Shown here: piece by piece, positions 36,599 to 46,432 of the stretch
Layout of the letters: the number at the start of each line of letters is the position of its first letter
Position numbering within the stretch: the first letter of the stretch is position 1
Assembly: GCF_000620125.1 (NCBI RefSeq)
Contig: NZ_JHVL01000002.1
Location: forward strand, 81,039-145,038
DNA: 64,000 nucleotides
Direction: 5' to 3'
Origin: Clostridiisalibacter paucivorans DSM 22131
GTDB taxonomy: Bacteria > Bacillota > Clostridia > Tissierellales > Clostridiisalibacteraceae
Translations under genes and position numbers: made by a program
The notes under the pieces: model-generated
What the model saw: only the letters and a program-made list of their open reading frames with translations
What the model was told of the DNA's origin: nothing
Databases searched by the model: none

Positions 36599-37645
36599 TT
36601 AAATCATCTTTTTTAATTTAGGGTTTTCAATAATGCCTGGTACCCTTCCTCGTTTTGCTATAGGTTCGCCCTCTACTTCTTTTATATCCATAGTCATATC
36701 TATACCTGGTGCTCCCGAGATATAGCTGCCAACACCAAATGCATCTGCTCCTGCCTCTGACAATTGACTTATTTTCTCAGGTTTTAGTCCCCCTGATACA
36801 AATATTTTAACCCATGGATATCCAGCTAAATCTAGTCTAGCCCTGAGCTCTTTTACTAATTCTACAGTAACTCCTCCCCTTTCACTAGGTGTATCCAATC
36901 TAATCCCATATAAATTCTTACCTAGCTCTTTAGCTAGCCTCAAGGATTCTTCAATTTCATCTTTAAATGTATCTACAAGAACTATACGCTTATGTTCTGG
37001 AGGCATTATCTCATCATAAGCTTTAGCAACCTCTAAAGTATCTCCTGCTAATAAAAATGATGCATGAGGTAATGTACCCGATGGCTCTTCATCAATTAAT
37101 TTTGCAGTCAATATATTGCTTACTGCACTTGCTCCACCTATTCTTGCTGCTCTCTCCATTACAGGTGCTACAGCTGGATGTAAATGTCTAGTACCAAAAC
37201 AAACAAAATTTTTATCTCCACATGCTTCTTTAATTTCTTTAGATGCTGTAGCCCATCCACTAGGACTAGCAAGGCAACCTAATATCACTGATTCATATAT
37301 GCCAAATTCTTTATAAGGACCCTTTATTCTTACCAAAGTATCTTTAGGTCCAAATTCTTCTCCTTCTTCTAATGCCCACATCTCAATATTTTTATCTTTT
37401 AAAATGTTTTTTACTTCTTCAATACCTACAAAAATACCCTTTTTCCTTGCAAATATTTCCGCTGTAACAATTTTTTCAGAAATTCCCATATAATCTAAAA
37501 TATCCTGTGTTCTAAGAAAATATATATCTGTTGTCAATCCATTGAGTATATCCTCATGAGTAGCTGAATACAACAGCCTATTCTCAGAGTCTATTTCACA
37601 TTTTTCTACATCTTTTAAGTTTCTTATATCTTTCATCATTTTCAT
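36599..37645 (-). CDS. pncB: Nicotinate phosphoribosyltransferase
   Basis: The 348-residue protein has the short clostridial NAPRTase layout: TDIYFLRTQDIL near the start, VCFGTRHLHPAVAPVMERAARIGG, GIRLDTPSERGGV and the phosphate-binding SGGLKPEKISQLSEAGADAFGVGSYI. It makes nicotinate mononucleotide from nicotinate and PRPP. NadD at the left end continues the pathway. Twenty-one bases separate it from the downstream lipoprotein gene, so they may be co-transcribed. Confidence 0.92.
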   Translation of the reverse strand: MKMMKDIRNLKDVEKCEIDSENRLLYSATHEDILNGLTTDIYFLRTQDILDYMGISEKIVTAEIFARKKGIFVGIEEVKNILKDKNIEMWALEEGEEFGPKDTLVRIKGPYKEFGIYESVILGCLASPSGWATASKEIKEACGDKNFVCFGTRHLHPAVAPVMERAARIGGASAVSNILTAKLIDEEPSGTLPHASFLLAGDTLEVAKAYDEIMPPEHKRIVLVDTFKDEIEESLRLAKELGKNLYGIRLDTPSERGGVTVELVKELRARLDLAGYPWVKIFVSGGLKPEKISQLSEAGADAFGVGSYISGAPGIDMTMDIKEVEGEPIAKRGRVPGIIENPKLKKMI

Positions 37646-37740
37646 CCTTTCAATGTTAGTAATTAATAAAAGTATTTGTATATTCCAATAGTTTATGACA
37701 TTCTACTCTATTATAACAAATTTTTTATGCAAAATTTATA

Positions 37741-38307
37741 TTATCTATAAAAAATTTTATATAATTTATATGTTTTAAGTACCTTTTCTATATAATCTTC
37801 TGTTTCTTTAAAAGGAATTTTATTTAATTCCTTTCCATCATTACTATACTTTTCGTTTTTTAACCACTTAGATACATTACCGCTTCCACCGTTATAAGCA
37901 GCAAGTACTAATCTCAATTCATCGTCAAACTGATTGTTTAAATTATTTATATACCAACATCCAATCATAATATTAGTCTCAGGATTGTATAATTTTTCTT
38001 CATTAAAATTCTCTAATTTTAAATTTTCAGCAGCCCACTTCCCTGTACTTGGTAGAATCTGCATAAGACCCATAGCCCCCTTTGATGATAGTGCGTCTTT
38101 ATCATATCCACTTTCAGTTTTTATTATGGAAGCTACAAGCAATGGATCTATACTGTATTTATACGCATATTCATCAATATAACCTCTATATTTTATTGGA
38201 AACAATATCCTACCTATATCTTTATAAAATAATATTAACAAAAAAAACAATATTATGATCAATAAAATAGTTATTAGTCTTTTAACCCTAAATACATAGA
38301 TTCCCAA
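37741..38307 (-). CDS. Membrane-anchored lytic transglycosylase (SLT family)
   Basis: The 188-residue protein has an N-terminal membrane segment (residues 10-30), then the SLT domain: YSIDPLLVASIIKTESGYDKDALSSKGAMGLMQI with the catalytic Glu in KTESGY, and LAAYNGGSGNVSKWL. It cleaves glycan strands to anhydromuropeptides. It follows coaE by 18 bases on the same strand, the usual polA-coaE-slt order of Clostridia. Confidence 0.93.
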   Translation of the reverse strand: MGIYVFRVKRLITILLIIILFFLLILFYKDIGRILFPIKYRGYIDEYAYKYSIDPLLVASIIKTESGYDKDALSSKGAMGLMQILPSTGKWAAENLKLENFNEEKLYNPETNIMIGCWYINNLNNQFDDELRLVLAAYNGGSGNVSKWLKNEKYSNDGKELNKIPFKETEDYIEKVLKTYKLYKIFYR

Positions 38308-38325
38308 ATAAACACCCCTCCGCCT

Positions 38326-38952
38326 TTATACTAATTTAAATTCTACTTCATCTATTATTTTTGAAATTTTAATCTTTAGTTCTTCTATTGTTCCATCGTT
38401 GTATATAATTCTATCTGCATATTGTTTCTTTTCTTCCAAAGACATTTGGGCATTTATTTTCATTAGTGCTTCATCTTTGCTTATTTTGTCTCTATTCATA
38501 AGTCTATCTATTTGGGTATCTAACTCCACATATATAAGCCATATTTCATCAGCATATATATCATTTTGTCCCATTTCTTTAATAGATTCAATTAAAAGAG
38601 GTATATCTAAAAATATTATTTTGTTTTTTAACTCATTAAGATTTATATGTTTTTTTATCTCGTCAAATACTTTTGGATGTACTATCCTATTTAACTTCTT
38701 TCTAGCTTCTTCATCTTTAAATATAATATCCCCTAACTTCTTTCTATCTATCTCCAAATATTCATTTAATATTTTTTTGCCAAAAACATCTACTATATCA
38801 ACATAACATGGTTCACCAATCTCCACAACTTTTTTAGCAATTTTATCAGCATCTATCACAGTAAAACCTTTATCCAAAAGAATCTTTGTCACAGTACTTT
38901 TACCTGTAGCAATTCCTCCTGTGATGCCTATAATAGCATTACTTTGTTTCAT
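38326..38952 (-). CDS. coaE: Dephospho-CoA kinase
   Basis: The protein begins with IIGITGGIATGKSTVTKILLDKGF (P-loop GGIATGKS), then VIDADKIAKKVVE and the KKQYADRIIYNDG tail typical of CoaE. It phosphorylates dephospho-CoA in the last step of CoA synthesis. The preferred start (38952) overlaps the end of polA by 14 bases. Length about 208 residues is normal. Confidence 0.95.
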   Translation of the reverse strand: MKQSNAIIGITGGIATGKSTVTKILLDKGFTVIDADKIAKKVVEIGEPCYVDIVDVFGKKILNEYLEIDRKKLGDIIFKDEEARKKLNRIVHPKVFDEIKKHINLNELKNKIIFLDIPLLIESIKEMGQNDIYADEIWLIYVELDTQIDRLMNRDKISKDEALMKINAQMSLEEKKQYADRIIYNDGTIEELKIKISKIIDEVEFKLV

Positions 38953-41614
38953 ACCAACTATCACCTGTCTTCATATCCACTTTTAATGGTACTTCCAACT
39001 CAACTGCATTTTCCATCAAATTTTTTAAAAGATTCTTTACTTCTTCTACTTCACCTTTACTAGCCTCTATGATTAATTCATCATGGACTTGAAGAATTAA
39101 TTTTGATTTCATATTTTTACACTTAAGTTGTTTATAAACATTTACCATGGCTATTTTTATTATGTCTGCTGCACTTCCTTGAATAGGTGTGTTCATAGCC
39201 ATTCGCTCACCAAAAGATCTTACATTAAAATTTTTAGACTTAATCTCTGGTAAAAATCTTCTTCTATTTAATATAGTTTTAACAAACCCTTTTTCTCTTC
39301 CTTCTTTAACTATATCTTCCATGTATTCCTTAACTTTTTTGTAGTTCTTAAGGTAATTATCTATATAAAGTTTTGACTCTTTTCTAGGTATTTTCAAGTC
39401 CCTAGATAATCCAAAATCACTTATCCCATATATTATTCCAAAATTAACTGCTTTAGCTCTACTTCTCATTAGAGATGTAACCTCATCTTTAGAAACACCA
39501 AAAACTTCTGAAGCAGTTTTCGTATGTATATCTTCACTCTTAAAAAAGGCTTCCATCAATTTACTATCTTTAGATATATGACCTAAAACCCTTAATTCTA
39601 TCTGAGAATAATCAGCATCAACAAGGACAAAGTCATCATCTTCTGCTATAAAAACTTTCCTAATTTTTCGTCCTTCCTCTGTCTTTATAGGTATATTCTG
39701 TAAATTAGGTTCGGTACTGCTTATTCTACCTGTGGTAGTTATAGTTTGGTTAAAACTTGAGTGTACTCTATTATCACTATTATTAATTAAAGACAGTAAT
39801 CCATCCACATACGTAGTTTTTAATTTAACTATTTGTCTATATTCTAATATTTTTTCTATTATTGGGTGTTTGTCTTTTAATTTATCTAAAACTTCAGCAC
39901 TTGTAGAATATCCTGTCTTAGTTTTCTTAATTATAGGAAGCTCCAATTTTTCAAATAGTATAACCCCTAATTGTTTTGGTGAATTAATATTAAACTCTTC
40001 ACCAGATAATTCGTATATATTTTTCTTCAAGCCATCTATTTTTTCATCAAATTCTTTCCCTAATTCTTTAAGTTTATTACTATCTACCTTGAAGCCAGTA
40101 TATTCCATATTAGCTAATACTTCAATTAATGGTATTTCCACGTCAAAAAATAACTCTGTCATTTCATAATCACTTATTTTTTTCAACATCTCTGTTTCTA
40201 CTCTGTATACAGTATCAACTATATTGCAAAAAAATTCACCTCTTTTATCAATGTCTAAATCAGACCATGTTTTACTTTTCTTACCTTTACCCAATATATC
40301 TTCTTTGCTCTTTAATTCTAGATTTAAATATTCTGTACAAATATGTTTTATATCATAATTGTTTTGAGAAGGATTTATTAAATATTGCCCTACTACTGTA
40401 TCAAAGTATATACCATTAATCTCTATATCATTTTTAAATAATACTATTATATCTTCTTTAAGATTATGTCCTTCTTTTTTTATTCTTTCATCTTGAAAAA
40501 TATCTATAACTCTTTTATCTTTGAAAAATAAATCTCTATTATCCTTAAACTCCATATAATACGATACGCTTTCATTACACTTAATAGCTACTCCTAATAT
40601 GGGATCATTCAAGTAGTCATTTCCATCTACTACAAATTTAAAAATAAATTTTCCATTATCTATAACTTGGTCTAATACATCGTATAGTTCTTCTTTGTCA
40701 TATATTATATTAAAATCTGTCTTTAATATGAATCTGTCTTTTTCTTTTTCATTTATATCTATCTTATCTAAAAGACTATTAAACTCTAACCTTCTATATA
40801 TTTCATATAACCCCAATGAATCAGGATCTTCTTTTTTTAGGCTATCAATACTAATATCTATTGGAATATTAGTTATAATAGTCACTAACCTTTTACTCAT
40901 TATAGCTTGCTGTCTATTTTCTATAAGTCTTTCTTTCATCTTTCCAGATATATTATCAATATTTTGATATATACCATCAATAGATTTATATTGTTTTAAA
41001 AGCTTTATTCCAGTTTTTTCTCCTATTCCAGGGATACCAGGTATATTATCGGACTTATCTCCCATAAGTCCCTTTAAGTCTATAAATTGCTTTGAATCCA
41101 AACCATACCTCTCTATCATCTTCTTATTGTCATATATCTCTATATTTGAAATTCCTTTTTTTGTTATAGCAACTTTTGTACTATCACTAATTAACTGTAG
41201 ATAATCTTTGTCTCCAGTAAAAGCTATTACATTAAAATCCTTTTTTTCTCCGAACTTAGCCAATGTACCTACAATATCATCTGCCTCATATCCATCGATT
41301 TCTATTCTACATATATTCATCTTGTCTAATATTTCTTTTAATATCGGGAATTGACTTTTTAATTGGTTTGGAGTTTCTTTTCTGCCTGCTTTATAGTTAT
41401 CATACTCTTTATGCCTAAAAGTAGGGGATTTTTTATCAAATGCCACCGCAATATAATCTGGTTCATGTTCCTCTAAAATTTTATATAGCATTGTTAAAAA
41501 TCCATATACACCATTGGTATACACTCCATCATTAGTTTTTAAAGGAGGTAATGCATGAAATGCTCTATGTAATAAACTATTTCCATCTATCAATAATAAC
41601 TTTTCTTTATCCAA
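38939..41614 (-). CDS. polA: DNA polymerase I
   Basis: The 891-residue protein has a 5'-3' exonuclease domain (LLLIDGNSLLHRAFHAL, DDIVGTLA, GLMGDKSDNIPGIPGIGEKTG), a middle domain in which the proofreading acidic motifs are not visible, and the polymerase domain with DADYSQIELR, RSRAKAVNFGIIYG and QVHDELI. Loss of 3'-5' exonuclease residues is common in Firmicute PolA. It fills gaps and removes RNA primers. coaE overlaps its end. Confidence 0.97.
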   Translation of the reverse strand: MDKEKLLLIDGNSLLHRAFHALPPLKTNDGVYTNGVYGFLTMLYKILEEHEPDYIAVAFDKKSPTFRHKEYDNYKAGRKETPNQLKSQFPILKEILDKMNICRIEIDGYEADDIVGTLAKFGEKKDFNVIAFTGDKDYLQLISDSTKVAITKKGISNIEIYDNKKMIERYGLDSKQFIDLKGLMGDKSDNIPGIPGIGEKTGIKLLKQYKSIDGIYQNIDNISGKMKERLIENRQQAIMSKRLVTIITNIPIDISIDSLKKEDPDSLGLYEIYRRLEFNSLLDKIDINEKEKDRFILKTDFNIIYDKEELYDVLDQVIDNGKFIFKFVVDGNDYLNDPILGVAIKCNESVSYYMEFKDNRDLFFKDKRVIDIFQDERIKKEGHNLKEDIIVLFKNDIEINGIYFDTVVGQYLINPSQNNYDIKHICTEYLNLELKSKEDILGKGKKSKTWSDLDIDKRGEFFCNIVDTVYRVETEMLKKISDYEMTELFFDVEIPLIEVLANMEYTGFKVDSNKLKELGKEFDEKIDGLKKNIYELSGEEFNINSPKQLGVILFEKLELPIIKKTKTGYSTSAEVLDKLKDKHPIIEKILEYRQIVKLKTTYVDGLLSLINNSDNRVHSSFNQTITTTGRISSTEPNLQNIPIKTEEGRKIRKVFIAEDDDFVLVDADYSQIELRVLGHISKDSKLMEAFFKSEDIHTKTASEVFGVSKDEVTSLMRSRAKAVNFGIIYGISDFGLSRDLKIPRKESKLYIDNYLKNYKKVKEYMEDIVKEGREKGFVKTILNRRRFLPEIKSKNFNVRSFGERMAMNTPIQGSAADIIKIAMVNVYKQLKCKNMKSKLILQVHDELIIEASKGEVEEVKNLLKNLMENAVELEVPLKVDMKTGDSWYETK

Positions 41615-41724
41615 GATACCAGCTCCTTTTAATTTCCTTATACATAATACTTATCTTAAGTATTACCTTCCTATTTAGTATATATTAAAAGGATTTATCA
41701 GTAAACATATAAATATAAATAAGA

Positions 41725-41747
41725 AAAAGCGACAAATAGTCGCTTTT
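41725..41747 (-). terminator. Terminator of the ECF sigma operon
   Basis: Stem AAAAGCGAC / GTCGCTTTT with a five-base loop is followed on the minus strand by a T-rich tail, about 80 bases after the SIMPL gene. Confidence 0.8.
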
Positions 41748-41828
41748 AGATTAAAAATACATTTGTTGTTGGAAAAAATACAAGATAACTATCTTTACCA
41801 CAAACTATCTAAATTATTTCATAATAGT

Positions 41829-42572
41829 TTAGTATTTATATATAATATTTACAGATGCGTTTATCTCTAACTGACCACTAGATACTGGAGTATTTTCTTT
41901 TACTTTCATTACAGTATCCATAGCATAATTTCTTACTGAATAATTCATTCTTGAATCTTCTATCACCTTATAAGGTTTATTAACTTCTACTCCAATAGTC
42001 TGTCCCATGGCTTTAGCTTTTTCTTCAGCATTTTTTATGGCCAGTTGCAGTGCATCTATATAATAATCTTCTTCTTTTTCTATACCAAACCTTATATTTC
42101 TAATGTAATTAGAACCTATATTTGAAACTGCATCTATAATTTTACCTACTTTATCTATATCATTTATCTTAACCTCTACAATATTTCTTACAATGTACCC
42201 ATAAATTTCATTAGTTCCATCATCTTTATTATAATTTCTTTTTGTTATTATATCATATGTCACTGTCTTAATATTCTTTTCATCAATTCCTTGTTTTTTT
42301 AATTCTTCAATAATTTTATTCATCTTATTCATATTTTCTTCTTGTGCCTTTTGACTATCTTTATTCTCCGTCTCTACTCCAATATTTAAAAATGCAATAT
42401 CAGGGTCTACTTTTATAGTTCCTTCTCCGCTTACTGTTATTGTATTACCCATATCAGCCTCTGTTGAAGCCAAAACTTCATTATTATTTAAACTAATACC
42501 TCCTATGAGATAACCTACAGTTAATACCAGTAATAAAACTATTGATAATATAAATGTCTTTCTATTGAACAT
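41829..42572 (-). CDS. SIMPL-domain (DUF541) secreted protein
   Basis: The 247-residue protein has a signal or anchor segment (residues 8-26) and the SIMPL/DUF541 domain: NTITVSGEGTIKVDPDIAFLNIGVETENKD, TVTYDIITKRNYN and KAMGQTIG. The fold is periplasmic or extracytoplasmic with stress-linked roles (BP26/OMP28-like) but no set function. It is the third gene of the ECF sigma operon, four bases after the anti-sigma gene. Confidence 0.88.
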   Translation of the reverse strand: MFNRKTFILSIVLLLVLTVGYLIGGISLNNNEVLASTEADMGNTITVSGEGTIKVDPDIAFLNIGVETENKDSQKAQEENMNKMNKIIEELKKQGIDEKNIKTVTYDIITKRNYNKDDGTNEIYGYIVRNIVEVKINDIDKVGKIIDAVSNIGSNYIRNIRFGIEKEEDYYIDALQLAIKNAEEKAKAMGQTIGVEVNKPYKVIEDSRMNYSVRNYAMDTVMKVKENTPVSSGQLEINASVNIIYKY

Positions 42573-42576
42573 TTTT

Positions 42577-43767
42577 TTAATCTCTCCTTTTTCTATATTT
42601 TTTTATTATTAATAATACTATTAGAATACCTATTAAAATTAAAACCAATATAGGTAATATAGACACTATATAAATAAACCCACTCTCTAAATTACCTATA
42701 ACAATATTTAAAGTTTCAATAAAACCATCTCTAGACCTTTTAAATATGTTATTATCTATGGGAGTTATTGATTTTTTTAAGTCTTTAACTTCTCTAATTT
42801 CTACTGTAATAGTAGACATATTAACTAAACTATCCCAATTTTGTACCGTTCCTATATTAATATCTATTTCTTCTCTAGTCCTTCTTAGTTCATTTTCTAT
42901 CTTTAGTATATCCTCAACCTTACTAGCACTTTTCATTATATCTCTTAAACGTTCTTCTTGAATTTTTAAATTTTCAATCCTACTTTTAGTATCATAATAT
43001 TCCTTAGTAATATCATTCCTAGAAATGTTTTCATCCATAACCTCTCCTAAATTTCTTAAATATGAGAAGATTTTATCAAATGTGTTTTCCGGTACTCTAA
43101 TGATTAGATTCCCATATTTTAAAGAATTATCTTTATCTGCTCTGTCATAACTATGATACATGGTTTCCAAATTTTCTATATACCCTTTATTCTCATTAAT
43201 ATATTGTTTCAATCCATTTACCACTTCTTCGTAATCATCTATATTTATTTGAATTCTTCCATTTTGTATTATTTTTCTATTCACTTTTTTATCCGTTGAT
43301 CCAGATTTTGTAGATGGCTTAATTCCTTCAACATTGTCTGCTCTAAAAGCAGCATTTTTTGTTCCTTGTTCTTGTATGCTGGAATTCTCATTCATTTCAA
43401 TAGATTGCTCAGTAATTGACTTATCATAAATATCTTTTGGGTTTAATTGTATTAAAGTAGGGATAGAAACAACAAATATAATTATAGCAGCTATGGAGGC
43501 TATTATTTTCCAATTTCCAAATCTCTGCTTTTTATTTGATTTTGTACTTTCTTTTGCTAATTTTTTATGAAGACTTTCCTTAAAATTTTTAGGTAAATCT
43601 TCTTCAGGATATTGTCTCAATGTCTTAAGAATTTCGATTGTTTTTTTATAAGATTTTTTGCACTTATCACATTCCATTATATGAAGTTCAAATTCTTTCT
43701 TTTCTATATCATCTATATAACCATCTATATATAAGGAAACTTTTTTTTCAAAATCTTTACAGTCCAT
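42577..43767 (-). CDS. Zinc-finger anti-sigma factor fused to DUF4349
   Basis: The 396-residue protein starts with a zf-HC2 anti-sigma domain (CKDFEKKVSLYIDG; HIMECDKC with the HxxxCxxC zinc ligands), has a membrane segment near residues 88-106, an extracytoplasmic DUF4349 domain with RKIIQNGRIQINIDDYEE and a coiled coil, and a second C-terminal membrane segment. It probably holds the upstream sigma factor at the membrane until a signal is sensed. The start is 24 bases after the sigma gene. Confidence 0.88.
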   Translation of the reverse strand: MDCKDFEKKVSLYIDGYIDDIEKKEFELHIMECDKCKKSYKKTIEILKTLRQYPEEDLPKNFKESLHKKLAKESTKSNKKQRFGNWKIIASIAAIIIFVVSIPTLIQLNPKDIYDKSITEQSIEMNENSSIQEQGTKNAAFRADNVEGIKPSTKSGSTDKKVNRKIIQNGRIQINIDDYEEVVNGLKQYINENKGYIENLETMYHSYDRADKDNSLKYGNLIIRVPENTFDKIFSYLRNLGEVMDENISRNDITKEYYDTKSRIENLKIQEERLRDIMKSASKVEDILKIENELRRTREEIDINIGTVQNWDSLVNMSTITVEIREVKDLKKSITPIDNNIFKRSRDGFIETLNIVIGNLESGFIYIVSILPILVLILIGILIVLLIIKKYRKRRD

Positions 43768-43790
43768 ATTATTCCTCCTTTCTTATATCA

Positions 43791-44381
43791 TTAGACGACA
43801 GTTTCATCATAATGTTCCATCTCTTTAACTATAATTTGTTTTAGGTTGTCCCTTCCTCTTTTAATTCTTGATTTTACAGTTCCAAGGGAACAATCTAATA
43901 TTTTTGCTATTTCTTCATAGCTAAAACCTTCAATATCCCTTAAAATTATAACTGTTTTATGAATATCTTCTAGTTTATTTATAGAACTATGTATCAATTC
44001 TTTATTTAATGTTTTTTCTAATTCTTTTTCGGGACTACTTGTATCATCAGCAACTTCCCTCTTTATTTCTCCTTCCGAAGTATTAATAGGGTTATCTAAA
44101 GAATAATGTCTTTCCTTGTTTTTTCTTAAATAATCTATACATGTATTCACTACTATTCTATATAACCATGTAGAAAAACTTGATTTTTCATTAAAACCTT
44201 TAATATATCTATATACTTTAATTAATGCTTCTTGAGATACATCCATTGCATCATCTGGATTTTTTAACATTTTCAAAGCTATATTATAAGCCCTTTTCTC
44301 ATGTTTTTCTATCAATTTTTCAAAAGCATCAATATCCCCTTTTATACTCTTTTTTATCAATATATGTTCTCTATCATTCAT
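43791..44381 (-). CDS. ECF-family RNA polymerase sigma factor
   Basis: The 196-residue protein has region 2 (ENEKRAYNIALKMLKNPDDAMDVSQEALIKVYRYI-like, with DAMDVSQEALIKVY and FSTWLYRIVVNTCIDYLRK) and region 4 (DIEGFSYEEIAKILDCSLGTVKSRIKRGR). It resembles SigW-type ECF factors. Its own gene is preceded by a matching GGAAC / CGTC promoter, which suggests autoregulation, and the cognate anti-sigma follows. Confidence 0.95.
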   Translation of the reverse strand: MNDREHILIKKSIKGDIDAFEKLIEKHEKRAYNIALKMLKNPDDAMDVSQEALIKVYRYIKGFNEKSSFSTWLYRIVVNTCIDYLRKNKERHYSLDNPINTSEGEIKREVADDTSSPEKELEKTLNKELIHSSINKLEDIHKTVIILRDIEGFSYEEIAKILDCSLGTVKSRIKRGRDNLKQIIVKEMEHYDETVV

Positions 44382-44414
44382 AGACTTTCACCTCCTGGCT
44401 CCATTATACAATTA

Positions 44415-44440
44415 GACGAACTGTTTTAATAGAAAGTTCC
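44415..44440 (-). promoter_or_regulatory. Autoregulatory ECF sigma promoter
   Basis: On the minus strand GGAAC (44436-44440) and CGTC (44415-44418) are separated by 17 bases, the canonical -35/-10 of ECF promoters. It lies just upstream of the ECF sigma gene, so the factor probably activates its own operon. Confidence 0.75.
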
Positions 44441-44510
44441 ATAATATTTTTTAAATTTATACTTGACTTATATATATATATTATGTTATTATTATTCTTG
44501 TGGTTGACAA

Positions 44511-44597
44511 GCCGAAGTGGTGGAATTGGCAGACGCGCTGGACTCAAAATCCAGTGGTAGCAATACCGTGTGGGTTCGAGTCCCACCTTCGGCACCA
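44511..44597 (+). tRNA. tRNA-Leu (anticodon CAA)
   Basis: The 87-base class II tRNA has acceptor stem GCCGAAG / CTTCGGC, encoded CCA and anticodon loop CTCAAAA, giving CAA. It is one of the few plus-strand genes in the window. Confidence 0.96.
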
Positions 44598-44603
44598 AAT
44601 ACT

Positions 44604-44658
44604 AATCCATAATCGTTAAAACCGTTGAAGATGCGTGTTTTGAGATTATGGATTTTTT
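44604..44658 (+). terminator. Terminator of tRNA-Leu(CAA)
   Basis: Inverted halves AATCCATAATC and GATTATGGATT are separated by 29 bases and followed by a T run. It starts seven bases after the tRNA. Confidence 0.75.
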
Positions 44659-45058
44659 TATGTAAATAAACTCTTTATTTCTATATGGTCAAATCTTCAG
44701 AAATCTACAAAAGCTTTTTAAAGAGTTTTTATATACTGTCCATATAATTATATTACTAATATCATTTTTGTTCAATATAGGCTAATTATATAGGTGATTT
44801 TTTAATACTTGCTATTAGAATGTATAATATTTTATAAAAAATAAGGGCTTAACTGGCCCTTAAATTATATACATTCGTTTATGATATTTTTCAACTACAC
44901 TTTTATACACTTCTATCATATTAGTACCTTTCAAAAACTTTAATTCATGAATTTTGCCTTTTGTTCTCATTACCAATCTACCAAACAACCCCATACAAAA
45001 CCTTATAGATAAAATAATAATAAACAACTCAAACTATAACGAGGGTGGAGCTAATAGA
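44659..45058. other. Gene-poor stretch left of the CRISPR array
   Basis: About 400 bases with no convincing gene. It holds a minus-strand terminator at 44843-44861, a 44-codon open frame (44860-44994) with no good ribosome binding site, and a degenerate CRISPR repeat copy near 44999-45019 (CCTTATAGATAAAATAATAA). Confidence 0.6.
44836..44861 (-). terminator. Terminator beyond the CRISPR array trailer end
   Basis: Stem AAGGGC / GCCCTT with loop is followed on the minus strand by ATTTTTT. With the array read right to left, this lies about 200 bases after the last repeat and would end pre-crRNA. Confidence 0.65.
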
Positions 45059-46432
45059 ATTTCAATTCCTTATAGGTAAAGTAATAACTAACAAGAAAAA
45101 AGTACACTAAAAAATGCGCCAATATAGTTTCAATTCCTTATAGGTAAAGTAATAACGTGCCACTGTGCTAAATCCTACTGGATATGAAAGTTTGTTTCAA
45201 TTCCTTATAGGTAAAGTAATAACCTAATTCTAAATAAGCTTCTCTTATATGGCTGCTGTCTCGTTTCAATTCCTTATAGGTAAAGTAATAACGCAAAGAG
45301 ATAGAGTAAGGCAGGGGATATATCAATGTTTCAATTCCTTATAGGTAAAGTAATAACGGAGGAAGTTCTTTAAAATTAAATAATAATCCAGAGTTTCAAT
45401 TCCTTATAGGTAAAGTAATAACATCTTTTATCTCCTCATAATCAAAATTTTTGTCAGTAGTTTCAATTCCTTATAGGTAAAGTAATAACCAGTCAGGAAA
45501 ATCTATGAAAGCTCTTTATTGGGAATGTTTCAATTCCTTATAGGTAAAGTAATAACAAAAGCTAATTGGGAGAAAGAACAAGATAGTAGAAAGTTTCAAT
45601 TCCTTATAGGTAAAGTAATAACCATATAACAGCTTACTATATACCACTTTTAAAGCTTTGGTTTCAATTCCTTATAGGTAAAGTAATAACTTCTTTGTCG
45701 CTTAGTTCTTTTGCTCCTGTTGGCGTGGTTTCAATTCCTTATAGGTAAAGTAATAACTCCATTCTTTCTGACTGTTCAAATTGAGCCATATCTTCGTTTC
45801 AATTCCTTATAGGTAAAGTAATAACCGAGTTATCTCATTTTGAAGGAGTTTAAAATAATTAGTTTCAATTCCTTATAGGTAAAGTAATAACTGAAACAGA
45901 AGAAGATATACCAAAACAATATAGGCTGTTTCAATTCCTTATAGGTAAAGTAATAACTTAGAAGCAGATTGGGCACTGGACAAGATACGAGAATCGTTTC
46001 AATTCCTTATAGGTAAAGTAATAACCAATATACAATTTCATACAGATTTATTTGGGGGTTTATAGTTTCAATTCCTTATAGGTAAAGTAATAACTAAACG
46101 ATAAAGGCATTACTCTTATTGATTTTGAAGAGTTTCAATTCCTTATAGGTAAAGTAATAACGGAACATCCAGTAGATATAGATACTGGTGATTTAATACT
46201 GTTTCAATTCCTTATAGGTAAAGTAATAACTTATATGCATGTCCTCTATTCCAAAATTTGAATTTACGTTTCAATTCCTTATAGGTAAAGTAATAACGCA
46301 AAAAATACAGACGTGCTAACACAAGACTGACAATAGTTTCAATTCCTTATAGGTAAAGTAATAACTGCTTACAAAACCATATATAGTCATCTACTAATCC
46401 AGGTTTCAATTCCTTATAGGTAAAGTAATAAC
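45059..46432 (-). CRISPR. CRISPR array, 21 repeats and 20 spacers, no cas genes in window
   Basis: Thirty-base repeats (plus-strand reading begins GTTTCAATTCC and ends GTAATAAC) recur at 45059, 45127, 45194, 45263, 45328, 45393, 45460, 45527, 45593, 45661, 45728, 45796, 45862, 45928, 45996, 46065, 46132, 46201, 46268, 46336 and 46403. Spacers are 35-39 bases and all different. On the minus strand the repeat ends ATTGAAAC, the usual type I-B/III 5' handle, so transcription is right to left. Supporting this, the leftmost repeat has a changed end base and a degenerate copy lies beyond it, as expected of the trailer end. No cas gene is present within the 64 kb. Confidence 0.97.

Noticed and set aside
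44404..44598. Minus-strand frame across tRNA-Leu(CAA)
   Set aside because: It is the reverse of a tRNA gene and the ECF promoter; a typical spurious frame.
44860..44994. A 44-codon minus-strand frame left of the CRISPR array
   Set aside because: It ends at a terminator but has no good ribosome site and unrecognised sequence. It may be a gene remnant; not called.
45089..46402. CRISPR spacers targeting the adjacent satellite
   Set aside because: I compared spacers by eye with the element and found no convincing match on either strand. A proper alignment could still find one.
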